Below are positions 47,602-57,555 of a DNA stretch of 64,000 nt, one piece after another. Source of the stretch: JBEKTY01 sp049515555. Lineage in GTDB: Bacteria > Planctomycetota > Planctomycetia > Pirellulales > Thermoguttaceae. Below the pieces are notes generated by a model. The model did not search any database. It was not told where the DNA came from and worked only from the letters and a program-made list of their open reading frames with translations. How positions within the stretch are numbered: position 1 is the first letter of the stretch; every line of letters begins with the position of its first letter. The stretch lies in NCBI GenBank assembly GCA_049515555.1, contig JBEKTY010000037.1, positions 1-64,000 of the forward strand, written 5' to 3'. Both the position numbers and the translations under genes were made by a program.

Positions 47602-48594
47602 TCAGTACGGTCCGCGAATGTGGGCGGCCACGCGATCGTGGTAGAATTGCCGCAACTGCTGGTGCAAGTCGGGCCCCAGCGGCGGCAGGGCCGAGGTGAT
47701 GGCGTTGTCGCGGATCTGCTCGCTGCGCTTGGCCCCCGGAATGAGCGTGGTGACGGCCTCGAAATCGAGGCACCAGCGCAAGGCGAACTGGGCCATGGTC
47801 ATGCCCGGCGGCACGAGCGGCTTGAGGGCCTCGGTCAGCTCGACGCCCGTTTCCAGGGGCAGCCCGGCGAACGTCTCGCCGACGTTGAACTGCTGGCCGT
47901 CGCGATTGAAGGTCCGATGATCGGTGGCGGCGAACTGCGTGTCCTTGCGGATCTTCCCGGCCAGCAGTCCGCTGGCCAGCGGCAGGCGGGCGATGATGGC
48001 CACGCCCTGCTGGCGGGCCCGCTCCAGCAGGCAGTCGATGGGCTTCTGGCGGAAGAGGTTGAAGATTATCTGCAGTGCGGCGAGGCCCTCTTGCTCGAGG
48101 CACCAGAGGGCCTCGTCCATGGACTCGACGCTGGCGCCGAAGGCGCGGATCTTGCCCTGCCGGCGAAGCTCGGCCAGGTGCTCGAACAGGCCGTAGCGGC
48201 GGATCGAGTCTACCGGGATGCAGTGTGTCTGCATGAGGTGCAGCGCTTCCAGGCCCAGCCGCCGCAGCGAATCCTCGGTGTGCTGGAAGACCGCCTGGCG
48301 GCTGAAGTTATGGGGCCAGCCGGGCTGGGGGCCGCGGCCCAGCTTCGTGGCCACGAAGAAGCGGTCGCGGTCCGACCGCTCGCGGAGGAATCGGCCGATG
48401 AGCGATTCGCTCCGCCCCAGGCCGTAGATGTCGGCCGTATCGAGCAGGGTAACGCCGGCGGCCGCCGCCGCGCGCAGCGTGCCCAGCGCCTGCTCGTCGG
48501 TAACGTCGCCCCACTCGGTGCCGCCGAGCTGCCAGGTGCCCAGGCCGATTTCCGAGACCGGCCGGCCCAAAGCGGGAAAGATACGGGTATGCAT
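47602..48594 (-). CDS. Aldo-keto reductase
   Basis: A 330-residue protein with the AKR barrel signature: GLGTWQLGG near the start, LLDTADIYGLGRSESLIG (Asp and Tyr of the tetrad), FVATKLGRG (Lys), QTHCIPVD (His) and FGASVESMDEAL. It reduces carbonyls with NADPH; substrate unknown. The strand ends with IPGAKRSEQIRDN, the nicotinamide phosphate binding loop. It is last of a leftward group with two glycosyltransferases and hpt, 22 bases after the preceding stop. Confidence 0.92.
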   Translation of the reverse strand: MHTRIFPALGRPVSEIGLGTWQLGGTEWGDVTDEQALGTLRAAAAAGVTLLDTADIYGLGRSESLIGRFLRERSDRDRFFVATKLGRGPQPGWPHNFSRQAVFQHTEDSLRRLGLEALHLMQTHCIPVDSIRRYGLFEHLAELRRQGKIRAFGASVESMDEALWCLEQEGLAALQIIFNLFRQKPIDCLLERARQQGVAIIARLPLASGLLAGKIRKDTQFAATDHRTFNRDGQQFNVGETFAGLPLETGVELTEALKPLVPPGMTMAQFALRWCLDFEAVTTLIPGAKRSEQIRDNAITSALPPLGPDLHQQLRQFYHDRVAAHIRGPY

Positions 48595-48616
48595 GGTACA
48601 AGACTCCTCTTATGTC

Positions 48617-49717
48617 TTAGCGGTAAACGATTTCACGATACAGGGCCGCGTAGGCGGCGATCATCGGCTCGAGGCCGAACTGCCGCAAGGCCCGCTGGCG
48701 GCCGGCGGCGCCCAGCCGCCGCGCCAGCTCGGGCCGGTTCAACAGATGTTCGGTCCAGCCGGCGAAAGCGGCGCGGTGCCCCACGCGGGCCAGGTAGCCC
48801 GTCTGTTCGTGGAGCAGCAGCTCGCGGTTGGCGGGAATGTCGCAGGCGACCACCGGCAGGCCGGCCGCCATCGCCTCCAGGATGGCGTTGGACTGCCCTT
48901 CGCTGCCGCTGGTGGACCAGAGCAGGTCCAAGTGCGGCAGCCAGCGGAGCACGTCGCCGCGCTCGCCCAGAAAATGGACCCGCTCGGTGATCTCGACCTG
49001 GCGGCGGAACTGGAGCAGCCGTGGGCGATGCGGCCCGTCGCCGAAGATCAGCAGGTGCACGTCGTCGCGAATCACCTTGAGCAGGTCGGCGGCCCAGATG
49101 GCGTCCTTGACGCGTTTGGCGGGCCGCAGCGGCCCGAGCAGGCCCACCAGGCGGCTGGATTCGGGCAGGCTGAGCTCATCGAGCAATTGCCGGCGGGTGG
49201 CCGCTTGCGCCATGGCCGGCGCCACGCCGTTGGCGATGAGGCGAATCTTTTCCGGCGGCAGCCCGCGCCCCAGGCAGCTCGCCCGCACGGCCTGACTATT
49301 GACCACCAGGGCCTGGCAGCGCCGGACGGCGTAGGGCTCGATTGCCGCTTCGAGGGCCGCACGGGGCGGCTGGAGACCGCGGCAGGCGAGGATCAGGCCG
49401 GCCGGACCGCACTGGCGGGCGACGGCCGCGGCGTAGAGGTTGGCCCTTTCGCCCCAGGCGTGAATCAGGTCCGGCCGGATCCGCCGCACCTGCCGCCGCA
49501 ACCGCCACCATGCACAGGGATCGGCCAGCCACCGGCTGCCGATCACCGAGACGGCGATGCCCGCACGGGTCAGGTCTTCCGCCAGCGGCCCGCCGCGGCT
49601 GAGGCCACACACGTGGAGGGCGAACTGCGGGCCGGCCAGGCCGCGGGCGAGCAGAGTCATTTGCCGCCCCGCACCCTCGCGGGCCAGCGAATCAATCAGG
49701 TGCAGGATGCGTATCAT
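48617..49717 (-). CDS. GT4-type glycosyltransferase
   Basis: A 366-residue protein of the GT-B fold. The N-terminal domain opens IRILHLIDSLAREGAGRQMT. The C-terminal donor domain (about 185-366) has LVGLLGPLRPAKRVKDAIWA, then FLGERGDVLRWLPHLDLLWS and the GT4 signature GSEGQSNAILEAMAAGLPVV (E-x7-E). It transfers a sugar from a nucleotide sugar, probably to a surface glycan. Its ATG overlaps the preceding stop by four bases (ATGA), and the next gene (aldo-keto reductase) follows 22 bases later. The pair of GT4 genes indicates a small envelope or exopolysaccharide unit. Confidence 0.9.
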   Translation of the reverse strand: MIRILHLIDSLAREGAGRQMTLLARGLAGPQFALHVCGLSRGGPLAEDLTRAGIAVSVIGSRWLADPCAWWRLRRQVRRIRPDLIHAWGERANLYAAAVARQCGPAGLILACRGLQPPRAALEAAIEPYAVRRCQALVVNSQAVRASCLGRGLPPEKIRLIANGVAPAMAQAATRRQLLDELSLPESSRLVGLLGPLRPAKRVKDAIWAADLLKVIRDDVHLLIFGDGPHRPRLLQFRRQVEITERVHFLGERGDVLRWLPHLDLLWSTSGSEGQSNAILEAMAAGLPVVACDIPANRELLLHEQTGYLARVGHRAAFAGWTEHLLNRPELARRLGAAGRQRALRQFGLEPMIAAYAALYREIVYR

Positions 49718-50871
49718 TTCAAGCCGTCAAAACATGTCAAGTGCGCGTCGATCATGCGTGCCAGGGGGAAATCGCGGGCGACCCGCCCCCGGGCAGCCGA
49801 GCCGAGTCGGGCGGCCAGTTCCGGCTGCTCCAGGAGGCGTGCCAGGGCGGCGACCAGGGCGGGCCCGTCGCCGGGCGGCACCAGGAGTCCCTCCTGGCCG
49901 TCGGTCAACAGCCAGCGGTTGGCGGGCACGTCGGCGGCCACGCTGGGCAGTTGGGCGGCCATGGCCTCCAAGAGCGGCAGCGGGGCGCCCTCGGGGTCGG
50001 GCGCCACCAGCGCGTCGGCGGCGGCCAGCAGGCTGTCCAGCTCGTCGAATACGCCGATGGCGGCCACGCGGCCGGCCGCGTGCGGGGTTTCCAGGGTCTG
50101 CCGGACGGCGGCCGGCTGGGGGACCTCGCCGGCCAGCCACAAGCGGGCTTCGGGCCAACGCCCGGCCAGGGCCGACCAGGCGGCCACGAGCTGCTCCCAG
50201 CCGCGCTCGGGGGCCAGGCGACCGGTCGAGACGACCAGCGGGGTCTGCTCGCCCAGTTGCAGTGCGGCATGGGCCTCGGCCAAGAGCGCGCGGGCGGCGG
50301 CCCGCGTCGCCGGCGTCCGCGGCGGATCAAGCGGCACGCCGAGCGGCAGGTGGTGGATCCGCGGGTGTGGATAGCCGGCCGCCTGCAGCTCGCGCTCGAT
50401 GGCGGGGGTGGGGGCGACGAAGGCATCCGCCCGCAGGCAGGCCGCCTTGATCCGCTCGCCGCCGGGGGCCTCGAGCTGCCAGATGCAGTCGCCGGCGTGG
50501 CCTGCCTGCTGGGGGGCCAGCACCACGCGTCGCCGCCCGCCGAGGGCCTGCACCGCCGCACAAGCCTCCTCCTTCAGCCCGGCCACGTACGCCAGGTCGA
50601 TCTCGCAACGGTGCTCGCGGAGCCAATGCTCGACGCAGCGCATGTATCGCCAGGTGTTCCAACGGCCCGCGGGCGGTGGGGCGAGACGGACCACCGGCAG
50701 GCCGCGGAACTGGATCGCCGGCGGCCAGCGGAGATTGCAGCGGGCGGTCAACACGGTCACGCGGCAACCGCGCTGGGCCAGTCCCACGGCCAGCAGGGCC
50801 ATCGCCCGCTCGGCCGAAGCGGCGCAGGGCCAGAACCGCCGCGTCACCAGCACCACCCGCAACGGCTTCAC
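49714..50871 (-). CDS. GT4-type glycosyltransferase, second copy
   Basis: A 385-residue GT-B protein. The start GTG at 50871 overlaps the stop of hpt (GTGA). Features include VLVTRRFWPCAASAERAMAL at the N-terminus, VVSTGRLAPERGWEQLVAAW beginning the donor domain, and DPEGAPLPLLEAMAAQLPSV as the E-x7-E motif, followed by ADVPANRWLL. It is related to, but clearly different from, the downstream 48617-49717 gene. The long frame upstream of 50871 overlaps hpt in another frame and was rejected. Acceptor unknown. Confidence 0.88.
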   Translation of the reverse strand: MKPLRVVLVTRRFWPCAASAERAMALLAVGLAQRGCRVTVLTARCNLRWPPAIQFRGLPVVRLAPPPAGRWNTWRYMRCVEHWLREHRCEIDLAYVAGLKEEACAAVQALGGRRRVVLAPQQAGHAGDCIWQLEAPGGERIKAACLRADAFVAPTPAIERELQAAGYPHPRIHHLPLGVPLDPPRTPATRAAARALLAEAHAALQLGEQTPLVVSTGRLAPERGWEQLVAAWSALAGRWPEARLWLAGEVPQPAAVRQTLETPHAAGRVAAIGVFDELDSLLAAADALVAPDPEGAPLPLLEAMAAQLPSVAADVPANRWLLTDGQEGLLVPPGDGPALVAALARLLEQPELAARLGSAARGRVARDFPLARMIDAHLTCFDGLK

Positions 50872-51407
50872 CGCGGCGGCTCCTCGACCAGCTCGGCCGG
50901 CTCCAGTACGGCCACGTGCGGCAGGTTGCGATACATGTCGTGCCAATCCAGGCCGTAGCCGACGACGAAGCTGTCGGGGATGTCGAATCCGACGAAGTCC
51001 GGTTTCATGGGCACCTGGCAGCGCCCCTCCTTGCGGAGCAGTACGCAACTGCGGACGCTCACCGGGCCCAGCTCGTCGATCTGCGGCAGCAGTTCCCACA
51101 GCGTGTTGCCGGTGTCGAAAATGTCGTCCACCAGCAGCACGTCCCGCCCGCGCACGTCGCTGGACAGCAGATCGATATTGATCACCAGCGGCCCGGGCTG
51201 AGTGTTGCCCTTGTGATAGCTGCGGGCCTGGACCAGCTCGACCCGCAACGGCAAGTCCAGCCGCCGGATCAGGTCGGCCAGGAAGACGATGCTGCCGATG
51301 AGCACGCCGACGATCGTCAGTTGGCGATGCTCGTAATGCTGGCGGATTTCGGCGGCGAGGCGCTCGATCCGCTGGGCCAATTGTTCTTGGGTGATGACGA
51401 TTTTCAT
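50868..51407 (-). CDS. hpt: Hypoxanthine phosphoribosyltransferase
   Basis: A 179-residue purine salvage enzyme converting hypoxanthine or guanine plus PRPP to the nucleotide. It has VGVLIGSIVFLADLIRRL, the PRPP-binding motif VLLVDDIFDTGNTLWELL, and then KPDFVGFDIPDSFVVGYGLD, as in type I HPRTs. The ATG at 51407 begins the domain. The frame is open upstream only because a family A palindrome has no stop in it (TVPIF-containing extension). It overlaps the downstream glycosyltransferase by four bases, an unusual operon partner for a salvage enzyme. Confidence 0.92.
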   Translation of the reverse strand: MKIVITQEQLAQRIERLAAEIRQHYEHRQLTIVGVLIGSIVFLADLIRRLDLPLRVELVQARSYHKGNTQPGPLVINIDLLSSDVRGRDVLLVDDIFDTGNTLWELLPQIDELGPVSVRSCVLLRKEGRCQVPMKPDFVGFDIPDSFVVGYGLDWHDMYRNLPHVAVLEPAELVEEPPR

Positions 51408-51427
51408 GGGGTCCTCGCGCGGCCGAA

Positions 51428-51507
51428 GGGGACAGTCCCATTTTCGCGGCCGATTCGCTGGTTCAGGTGGTTGTACCGTGACTGCCGCGAAAATTGGGAC
51501 AGTCCCC
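51428..51507. repeat. Family A palindrome, long variant
   Basis: ggggacagtcccattttcgc and gcgaaaattgggacagtccc arms around a unique loop, in the leader of hpt. Confidence 0.9.
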
Positions 51508-51548
51508 GGCGACGGATTTGTGGTCACACGATATTCTAAGGTCTGGCC

Positions 51549-54500
51549 TCAGCGGTTCAAGCCGGGCGGCAGGCGGGCCCCGCTTTTCACCTCGCCGTTG
51601 GGGTACTGGTTCAACTCCAGGGTCCTGACGCCGTCCACTTTGGCCTGGTTGATCTTGGGCCAATACAGGATTCTGCGGGCGGTGAAGTGCGAAGCGGTGC
51701 TGCCGGGGTGCTCCTGGCGGAACAGCTCGGCGTCGGTCCGTCGCCATCCAAGACCAGCAGGCCGTTGGCCTGGGAATAAGTCATGCGGCTGGCGCGGGCG
51801 GTAAAGACCGCGCCCTCGGCCACGACGTTGCCGAAGGCCAGCATTTCTGCGGATTTATCGCCGCCCGGCGGGGTCATGTCTACCACCGTCAGATGATCGC
51901 TGCGGAGGATGATGGCCTGGGGGCCGAAGGCCCGGGGATCGTCGCCCTCGAGCGTGGCCAGCCAGTCTTGCACGGGGGAATAGGCCGCGTGGACCTGCTC
52001 GTGAAAGGTCATCTCCTTGCGGCGGACGTTGCCCGTAATCGAGCCGAGAAAGCGGAGATGAATGCAGGTAAGCTGATTGGGATCTGGGGGTGGCCCGGAC
52101 CGGGCCCCGGCGATGCCGGCCGGCCTTACCGCTTGTCCATTTGCCGGTGGCAGCGGGGGGCCGATGGCGGACGGCCCTGGCGTGGTCGCCGGTGCCCTGG
52201 GGCTCAGCATGGGCAAGATGCCCGTGCCACCCGCGGTGGCCCCGGCTGGTGCGCCCCGCCGGGTGCTGGTTAGCCAGCCCGGCCCGTTGGCCAGCAAATC
52301 GCCCGAGGCCGTGTCGAGTTTCAGGTCGGCCGCCTCGAGGCGATCGTGTGCGGTCTGCTGGCCGGCCTCGATCGTGTAGTTTTCCAGAAAAGCGCCGCCC
52401 CAGCAAAGAATCTGTGCCACCTGCGGCTGTTGGGCCGCCTTGGGATCAGCGAAATTGACCTTCTGCCGGAAACGAGCCTCCAAGGTCTGGGTGCGAAGCA
52501 GCTCGGTGGCCTGGCGGGCCGTCACCGAGTCCTCGAAATGGGCGGTCAGGCCGTCGAACGTCATCTTCCGCAGCCAGTCGATCTGCACCCGGCCGGGACT
52601 GGCTAGCGGCCGGCCTTCGAGATCATGGTCCACGGGCAAGTCCATCTGTCCGGGGCCATCGACCCACACGCGGTTCTGGCCCTTGTTCAGATTGATGTTG
52701 GGGCCGCTGAGGTTGATGCCGCGGCCCTGGAAATGGGCCGGCGTGCCCACCACGTCGGCGGCGGCCTGCGGCCGGTTGGCGTCTTTCACATGCACTCGCC
52801 GGCCGGTGATCACGACCGGCTGCTCACCCGGCTGCGCGGTCTGGGTCTCGGTAAGACGGGCGTTGTCTTCGACCGATAATTCGACCAATTCGCCCTGCTG
52901 GCGATCGTGCATCAGCACGCGGGCCCGCAATAGCCGGCCGAGGATCTCGAAATGCTGCGGGTGAGCCGGCGGGGCTGGCGGCGGCGAAACCGCAAGCGGC
53001 GGGGCATGCGCGGGTGCGGCTGGCGGGGCGGGTGCGGCTGGCGGGGCGGGTGCGGGTGCGGCGGGCGGGGCGGCCGGCGGCGAAACCGCAAGCGGCGGGG
53101 AGGGCCCGGCTGGCAGGGCGGGCGCAGCCGGCGGGGCGGGCAGCGTCTCGAACCATACCTCCAATTGATCCACGGCCCCGGATGCCTGCGGCGACTCGAC
53201 GTGGACGTCGCCGTGGGCCGCTAGCCGATCGGGCTGGAGCCGGCTCTGGCTGCCGGCGGCCGCAGGCAGCTCGAACAGCCAGAAGTGGATTTCCCGCGCA
53301 TCGAGCCGTCCCATGGCCGACGTGTTCAGCCTTGCCCCGCCGGTGAGCGAAATCACCTGCTGCGGTCCTTGCGGGCGGAGTTCCAGGCGGTCGGTCCAGC
53401 GGGCATCGAGGCTTTCGCCCGGGCGATCGGCCATCGGCCCGCGCAGCCAGCCCGGCCCGGCGGCCAGCAGCCGGCCCACGTGCCCGGCGGGGCCGGGCGT
53501 ATAGCGCAGGCTGGGGGCGCGGATCTCCCGCGCCTCCTGGCACAATTGCACCTCGTGGCCGTCCTGCAAGAAGATTTCTCCCGACTGGAGGTTGTAGGTG
53601 ATCCGTTCTCCGCGGGCCTGGACCTTGTCGGTGGGCGACGAGAAGGTGGCGGGCATGCCTTGGGCCTCGAGCCGCTGCGGCTGAAGCCCCAGGCCGCCGG
53701 CGTGCGGTTGCGTCGGAGTCGGCGGCGGAGCCGCGCCCGGCGCGGCAGCATGGCCCGACGGCACAAAATAGATCGACAGCAACTCGCAATGGAGCAGGTC
53801 GGCGGGCCCGACGGGGCGAAGCCGCAGCACGTCGACCTGCTCCTTGAACGTCGCCAGCCGCTCGACCAGATTGAAGCGGAACGGTCCGCGGCAGGTCACT
53901 TCGACCGGCACGGGTCCGTTGCCTGTGGCCGAGAAGGGCATGCCGGGGGCCAGGCCGCCGGCCGCCGGAGCCGGCGCGGGGCCCGGCTTGTTGGCAGCCG
54001 CCGGTCCGCCGGCGGCGACTTGGCCCAACTCCATGTGGAACCGCTCAACGTGGCGGAGCTCGATCTGCTCGATACCGCCGATATTGGGATTGGAGTCGTT
54101 GCCGCGTGGCGGGCCTTCGCGGGGCAGGAGCTTGATTTCCAGGTCGCGGCCCCGCCCCTGGTGCGGCCCCCAGCGGAAATCGACATCTTGCGCGGTCCAG
54201 ATCCGCTGCTCGCTGAGTTCCACGTCGCGGCTGGTCACCAGCAGGTCGTCCTCGGGGCCGGGCAGTTTGCCCCGGCGGCGGATGGTCACAGGTCCGCGGA
54301 GCTTTCCCTCCGTCGGCCGTCCGATTCGCGACCGGGCCAGGTCGAAGTTCTGCGCGAAACGCAGGCGTGCCCCTTCCGGGACCTGCAAGACCGTGGCGTG
54401 GCGAATCCGCTCGCGGACCGCGGGGGCCGACTCGCCGGCCGAATCCTCGCCCAAGAGAACCATCGTCAGCGGCGTCAGGTCTACCCAGCCGTTGCCCAGG

Positions 54501-54766
54501 CTCTGGTAATTCTGAGCCAGCAGCTTGACCCGGTCGCTTTCCAGCAAGATCGGATCCTTAAGCTCCCAGGAGCCGGGCGGGAACAGGACCTTGAGCTCCT
54601 CGAGGGCCTGCTGGCTGGCGGGCAGGGGCGGATTGTCGGCCAGCTTGGCCGGGTCTGGCGGCGACGCGGCGGGCGGCTCGATGAGCGGCACGGCCAAGAG
54701 CGAGTAAGTCCCATAGGCCACCAGCACGATGGCAAAGCTGGTGCCAACATGGACCAGGCGCGACAT
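51549..54766 (-). CDS. LptA/LptC-like exported protein with a C-terminal frameshift
   Basis: A roughly 1070-residue protein. It begins with a transmembrane helix (SFAIVLVAYGTYSLLAVPLI) and continues with many beta-strand repeats of the OstA/LptA type (RITYNLQSGEIFLQDGHEVQ, LVTSRDVELSEQRIWTAQDV). A long Pro/Ala linker (near 53000-53130) and an in-frame GTGILPM repeat segment (near 52205) interrupt it. In the annotated frame the last residues become a non-homologous tail ending at 51611. Shifting frame near 51741 restores a plausible tail (DAELFRQEHPGSTASHFTAR ... LELNQYPNGEVKSGARLPPG) and a TGA at 51549. This is a single-base deletion or a sequencing error. Start at 54766 overlaps the upstream stop by one base (TGATG). 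Confidence 0.75.
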
Positions 54767-55953
54767 CACCGCTGGATCACCACCCTCGAGCCGACCGAGA
54801 GGATGCCGAAGACGTCCTCCATGTCCTGATCGCCAAGCGAGATCGCGCCGCGGCCATCGGTGCGGCCAATGGCCCGGGGATCGGCGGCGCCCTCGATGAG
54901 CACCTGGTTGCCCAGGTCGATGCAAAGTTTGCCGGTGGCCTGGCCCTGGCGCTTGTCGCGGACGAAAAAGGTCCCTTCCGCCTTGGGAAAGCCCATGCCC
55001 AGCCCAATCGCGAACCGCCCGGCATAGCGCTGCTGGAGCATCAAGGTCAGCTCCAGCCGTCCGAGATCGACCAGGGCGCTGAACGGGCCGCGGACCACTT
55101 TCAGCTCCCGGCCCGGCGACAGATTCTGCGGGTCGCGAATGCCGTTGATCCGCGCCAGCAACTGCGGCGGCACGTCGTAGCGTGCGGCAATCCGATCCAG
55201 CGTGTCGCCGGCTTGAACCCGGCAGGCCGGCTCGAGCCAGTGCTGCCGCGAGTAGATCACCGTGGCGGCCATCTGGTCCAGCATGCGGGTCACTTCCCGG
55301 GCCTCGTTAGGCGGCAGGGTCGGATTCCCGTACAGCGAGCTGAGGAGCAAGTGGGCCTCGGCCACGCGGTCTTGGTCCAGCTTGGCCATGACGGCGGCCT
55401 TTAATGCCGCCGGGTTGTCTCGCGCGGCGGGCGCGGGCCCGGCCGTGGGGTTGTCCCGGGCAGCGCTTACCAGGCAGCAGCCCAACCCGGGGCCTAATGG
55501 GGCGGGCCCAGCCGCAGTGTTATCCGAAGCGGCGGGCGGGGGCCCAGCCGTGGTGCTGTCCCGAGCAGCGGGCGCCGGCGAATTGTTCCGCTCCGGCCCG
55601 GCCGGTGCGGTCGGAAGGCCGGTGGCGGCAGTCGGAGGAGCCGCCAGCGGTGGACTCGGCAAGCCCGGGGCCACGGGCGGCACGGCACCCGGCGCCACGG
55701 CGCTGGGCGGCGCAGGTGCGGCCAATAGCGGCGCGGCGCCCGCCGCCGGGACACCCGGCGGCACGGGCGCAGCCGGCTGGCCGGGCGGACCCTCGGGCGG
55801 CATCTCGATCCTGAGCGGTATCGGACCGCCTGGCGCACCCTCGGAGATCCCCGGCGGCACCGGCGACTCGGTGTTCCGATTCAGCATGACGTACACCCCG
55901 CACGCCGTCGCGCCTAGGAAGGCAAGGAACAGCAGACTCTTCAGCGAACTCAT
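54766..55953 (-). CDS. LysM protein with degenerate L,D-transpeptidase-like domain
   Basis: A 395-residue protein starting at ATG 55953, with gggaggac seven bases upstream. A signal anchor (LLFLAFLGATACGVYVML) is followed by a long Pro/Ala/Gly-rich linker (about 40-175) containing imperfect AARDNPTAGPA units. Next is a helical region, a LysM-like domain (about 255-300, VQAGDTLDRIAARYDVPPQL, ARINGIRDPQNLSPGRELKV) and a YkuD-like domain. In YkuD enzymes the sequence SHGCxRL carries the catalytic Cys. Here the same place reads DGRGAISLGDQDMEDVFG, with no Cys or His. It is therefore probably a peptidoglycan-binding pseudoenzyme. It is co-transcribed with the LptA-like gene (one-base overlap). Confidence 0.78.
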   Translation of the reverse strand: MSSLKSLLFLAFLGATACGVYVMLNRNTESPVPPGISEGAPGGPIPLRIEMPPEGPPGQPAAPVPPGVPAAGAAPLLAAPAPPSAVAPGAVPPVAPGLPSPPLAAPPTAATGLPTAPAGPERNNSPAPAARDSTTAGPPPAASDNTAAGPAPLGPGLGCCLVSAARDNPTAGPAPAARDNPAALKAAVMAKLDQDRVAEAHLLLSSLYGNPTLPPNEAREVTRMLDQMAATVIYSRQHWLEPACRVQAGDTLDRIAARYDVPPQLLARINGIRDPQNLSPGRELKVVRGPFSALVDLGRLELTLMLQQRYAGRFAIGLGMGFPKAEGTFFVRDKRQGQATGKLCIDLGNQVLIEGAADPRAIGRTDGRGAISLGDQDMEDVFGILSVGSRVVIQR

Positions 55954-56100
55954 GATCGTCCTCCCTGACGGATCATGTCGGGCTTTGGCCAATTAAGGGG
56001 GGCGTATAATACGCCGAACCGCCCGGCAACGCTAGATCAGTCGGCGGGAAAATAAGGGGAATGGGCGGATTGAGGAAATGGAAAGCGGTGACGTGGGCCG

Positions 56101-56135
56101 CCCTCACCCTAACCCTCTCCCGGAGGGAGAGGGGA
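56101..56135. repeat. Family G unit
   Basis: ccctcaccctaaccctctcc followed by cggagggagagggga, between the LysM and rarA genes. Confidence 0.85.
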
Positions 56136-56169
56136 CCGGAAATGGCCTACTTCCCGCCGTGGAAATGGC

Positions 56170-57486
56170 CTACTTCCCGCCGCGCAGCCGGGCGCGGATC
56201 GCAGAGAGCCGCTCGGCCAACTGCCGCTCGAAGCCGCGGTCTACGGGCCGGTAGTATTCCCGCTCGACGCCCAGGTAGTCCTGCTCAGCAATGCCCTCCG
56301 GGTGGTCGTGGGCATACTGGTAGCCCGCGCCGTGTCCGAGCCGCTCGGCGCCGGCGTAGCCCGTGCCGCGGAGATGGATGGGCACGGGCAGCAGGCGGCC
56401 CTGGCGGACGTCGTCGCGGGCCTCGTTGATGCCCACGGTGGCCGCGTTGGACTTGGCCGCGCAGGCCAGGTAGGTAACGGCCTGGGCCAGGGTCAGTTGG
56501 CATTCGGGCAAGCCCACCAGCTCGCAGGCGTGGGCGGCGGCGACGGCCAGCGGCAGGGCCGCCGGATCGGCGTTGCCCACGTCCTCGCTGGCCAGGATCA
56601 CCAGTCGCCGGGCGAGGAACCGCACGTCCTCGCCGCCTTCCAGCATGCGGGCCAGCCAGTACAAGGCCGCGTCCGGATCGCTGCCCCGAACGCTCTTGAT
56701 CAGCGCGCTGATCGAGTCGTAGTGGGCGTCGCCCAGCCGATCATACTCGATGGCCTTCCGCTGCACCGACTCTTCGGCCAGTTGGCGGGTGAAGTGCAGC
56801 GGGCGGGTGTGGGCCGAGAGGGTGCCCACCTCGAGGGCCGAGAGGGCCCGGCGGGCGTCGCCGTCGCTCGTCTGGGCCAGGAACTCCAGGGCTTCGTCGT
56901 CCAGTTGCACCTGATAGCGGCCCAGGCCGCGGAGCGGGTCGGCCGCCGCCCGCCGAAGCAGCGTCTTGATCTCTTCGTTGGAAAGCGGCTCGAAGGCAAA
57001 GATCCGGCTGCGGCTGACCAGGGCACTGTTGACCGTGAAGAACGGGTTCTCGGTGGTCGCCCCCACCAGGATGATCTCGCCCTCCTCGACGCCGGGCAGC
57101 AGCACGTCTTGCTGGGCCTTGTTGAAGCGGTGGAGCTCGTCGACCAGCAGCAAGGTCCGCTGGCCGCTGGCCGACAGCCGGTCGTGGGCCTCGGTCAGGA
57201 TTTCCCGCAACTCCTTCACGCCGCTGGCCACCGCGCTTAGCTGCTGGAAGTGGCTGCGGGTTTGCTGGGCCAGGAGCCGGCCCAGCGAGGTCTTGCCCGT
57301 GCCCGGCGGGCCGAAAAAGATCACCGAGCCCAGCCGGTCGGCGTTGATCAAGCGGCGCAGGAGTTTGCCCTCGCCCAGGAAATGCTGCTGCCCGACGAAC
57401 TCTTCGAGCGTGGCGGGCCGCATGCGTGCGGCCAGGGGCTGGGCCGCCCGCCGGTTGGCTTCCTCGCTAGTCTCGAACAGCGACAC
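56170..57486 (-). CDS. rarA: Replication-associated recombination protein RarA (MgsA)
   Basis: A 438-residue AAA+ ATPase. Features are PATLEEFVGQQHFLGEGKLL near the start, Walker A GPPGTGKT, a Walker B VDELHRFNKAQQDVLLP, and the MgsA lid and tetramerisation regions (RRLVILASEDVGNADPAALP, NAATVGINEARDDVRQGRLL). RarA acts at stalled replication forks and at clamp-loading sites. The start is GTG at 57486, eleven bases after gaggagg; the upstream open frame is a family D repeat. The gene precedes, on the same strand, a family D element and the endonuclease III-like gene. Confidence 0.93.
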   Translation of the reverse strand: MSLFETSEEANRRAAQPLAARMRPATLEEFVGQQHFLGEGKLLRRLINADRLGSVIFFGPPGTGKTSLGRLLAQQTRSHFQQLSAVASGVKELREILTEAHDRLSASGQRTLLLVDELHRFNKAQQDVLLPGVEEGEIILVGATTENPFFTVNSALVSRSRIFAFEPLSNEEIKTLLRRAAADPLRGLGRYQVQLDDEALEFLAQTSDGDARRALSALEVGTLSAHTRPLHFTRQLAEESVQRKAIEYDRLGDAHYDSISALIKSVRGSDPDAALYWLARMLEGGEDVRFLARRLVILASEDVGNADPAALPLAVAAAHACELVGLPECQLTLAQAVTYLACAAKSNAATVGINEARDDVRQGRLLPVPIHLRGTGYAGAERLGHGAGYQYAHDHPEGIAEQDYLGVEREYYRPVDRGFERQLAERLSAIRARLRGGK

Positions 57487-57555
57487 GCGTCGCGCCTCCT
57501 CGATTGGTAGAGCGGTTTTACATGTTTGCCATTTCCGTAGCAGGCCACACGACAC

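Noticed and set aside
51408..51527. N-terminal extension of hpt
   Set aside because: It is a family A palindrome read without stops; hpt length fits the ATG at 51407.
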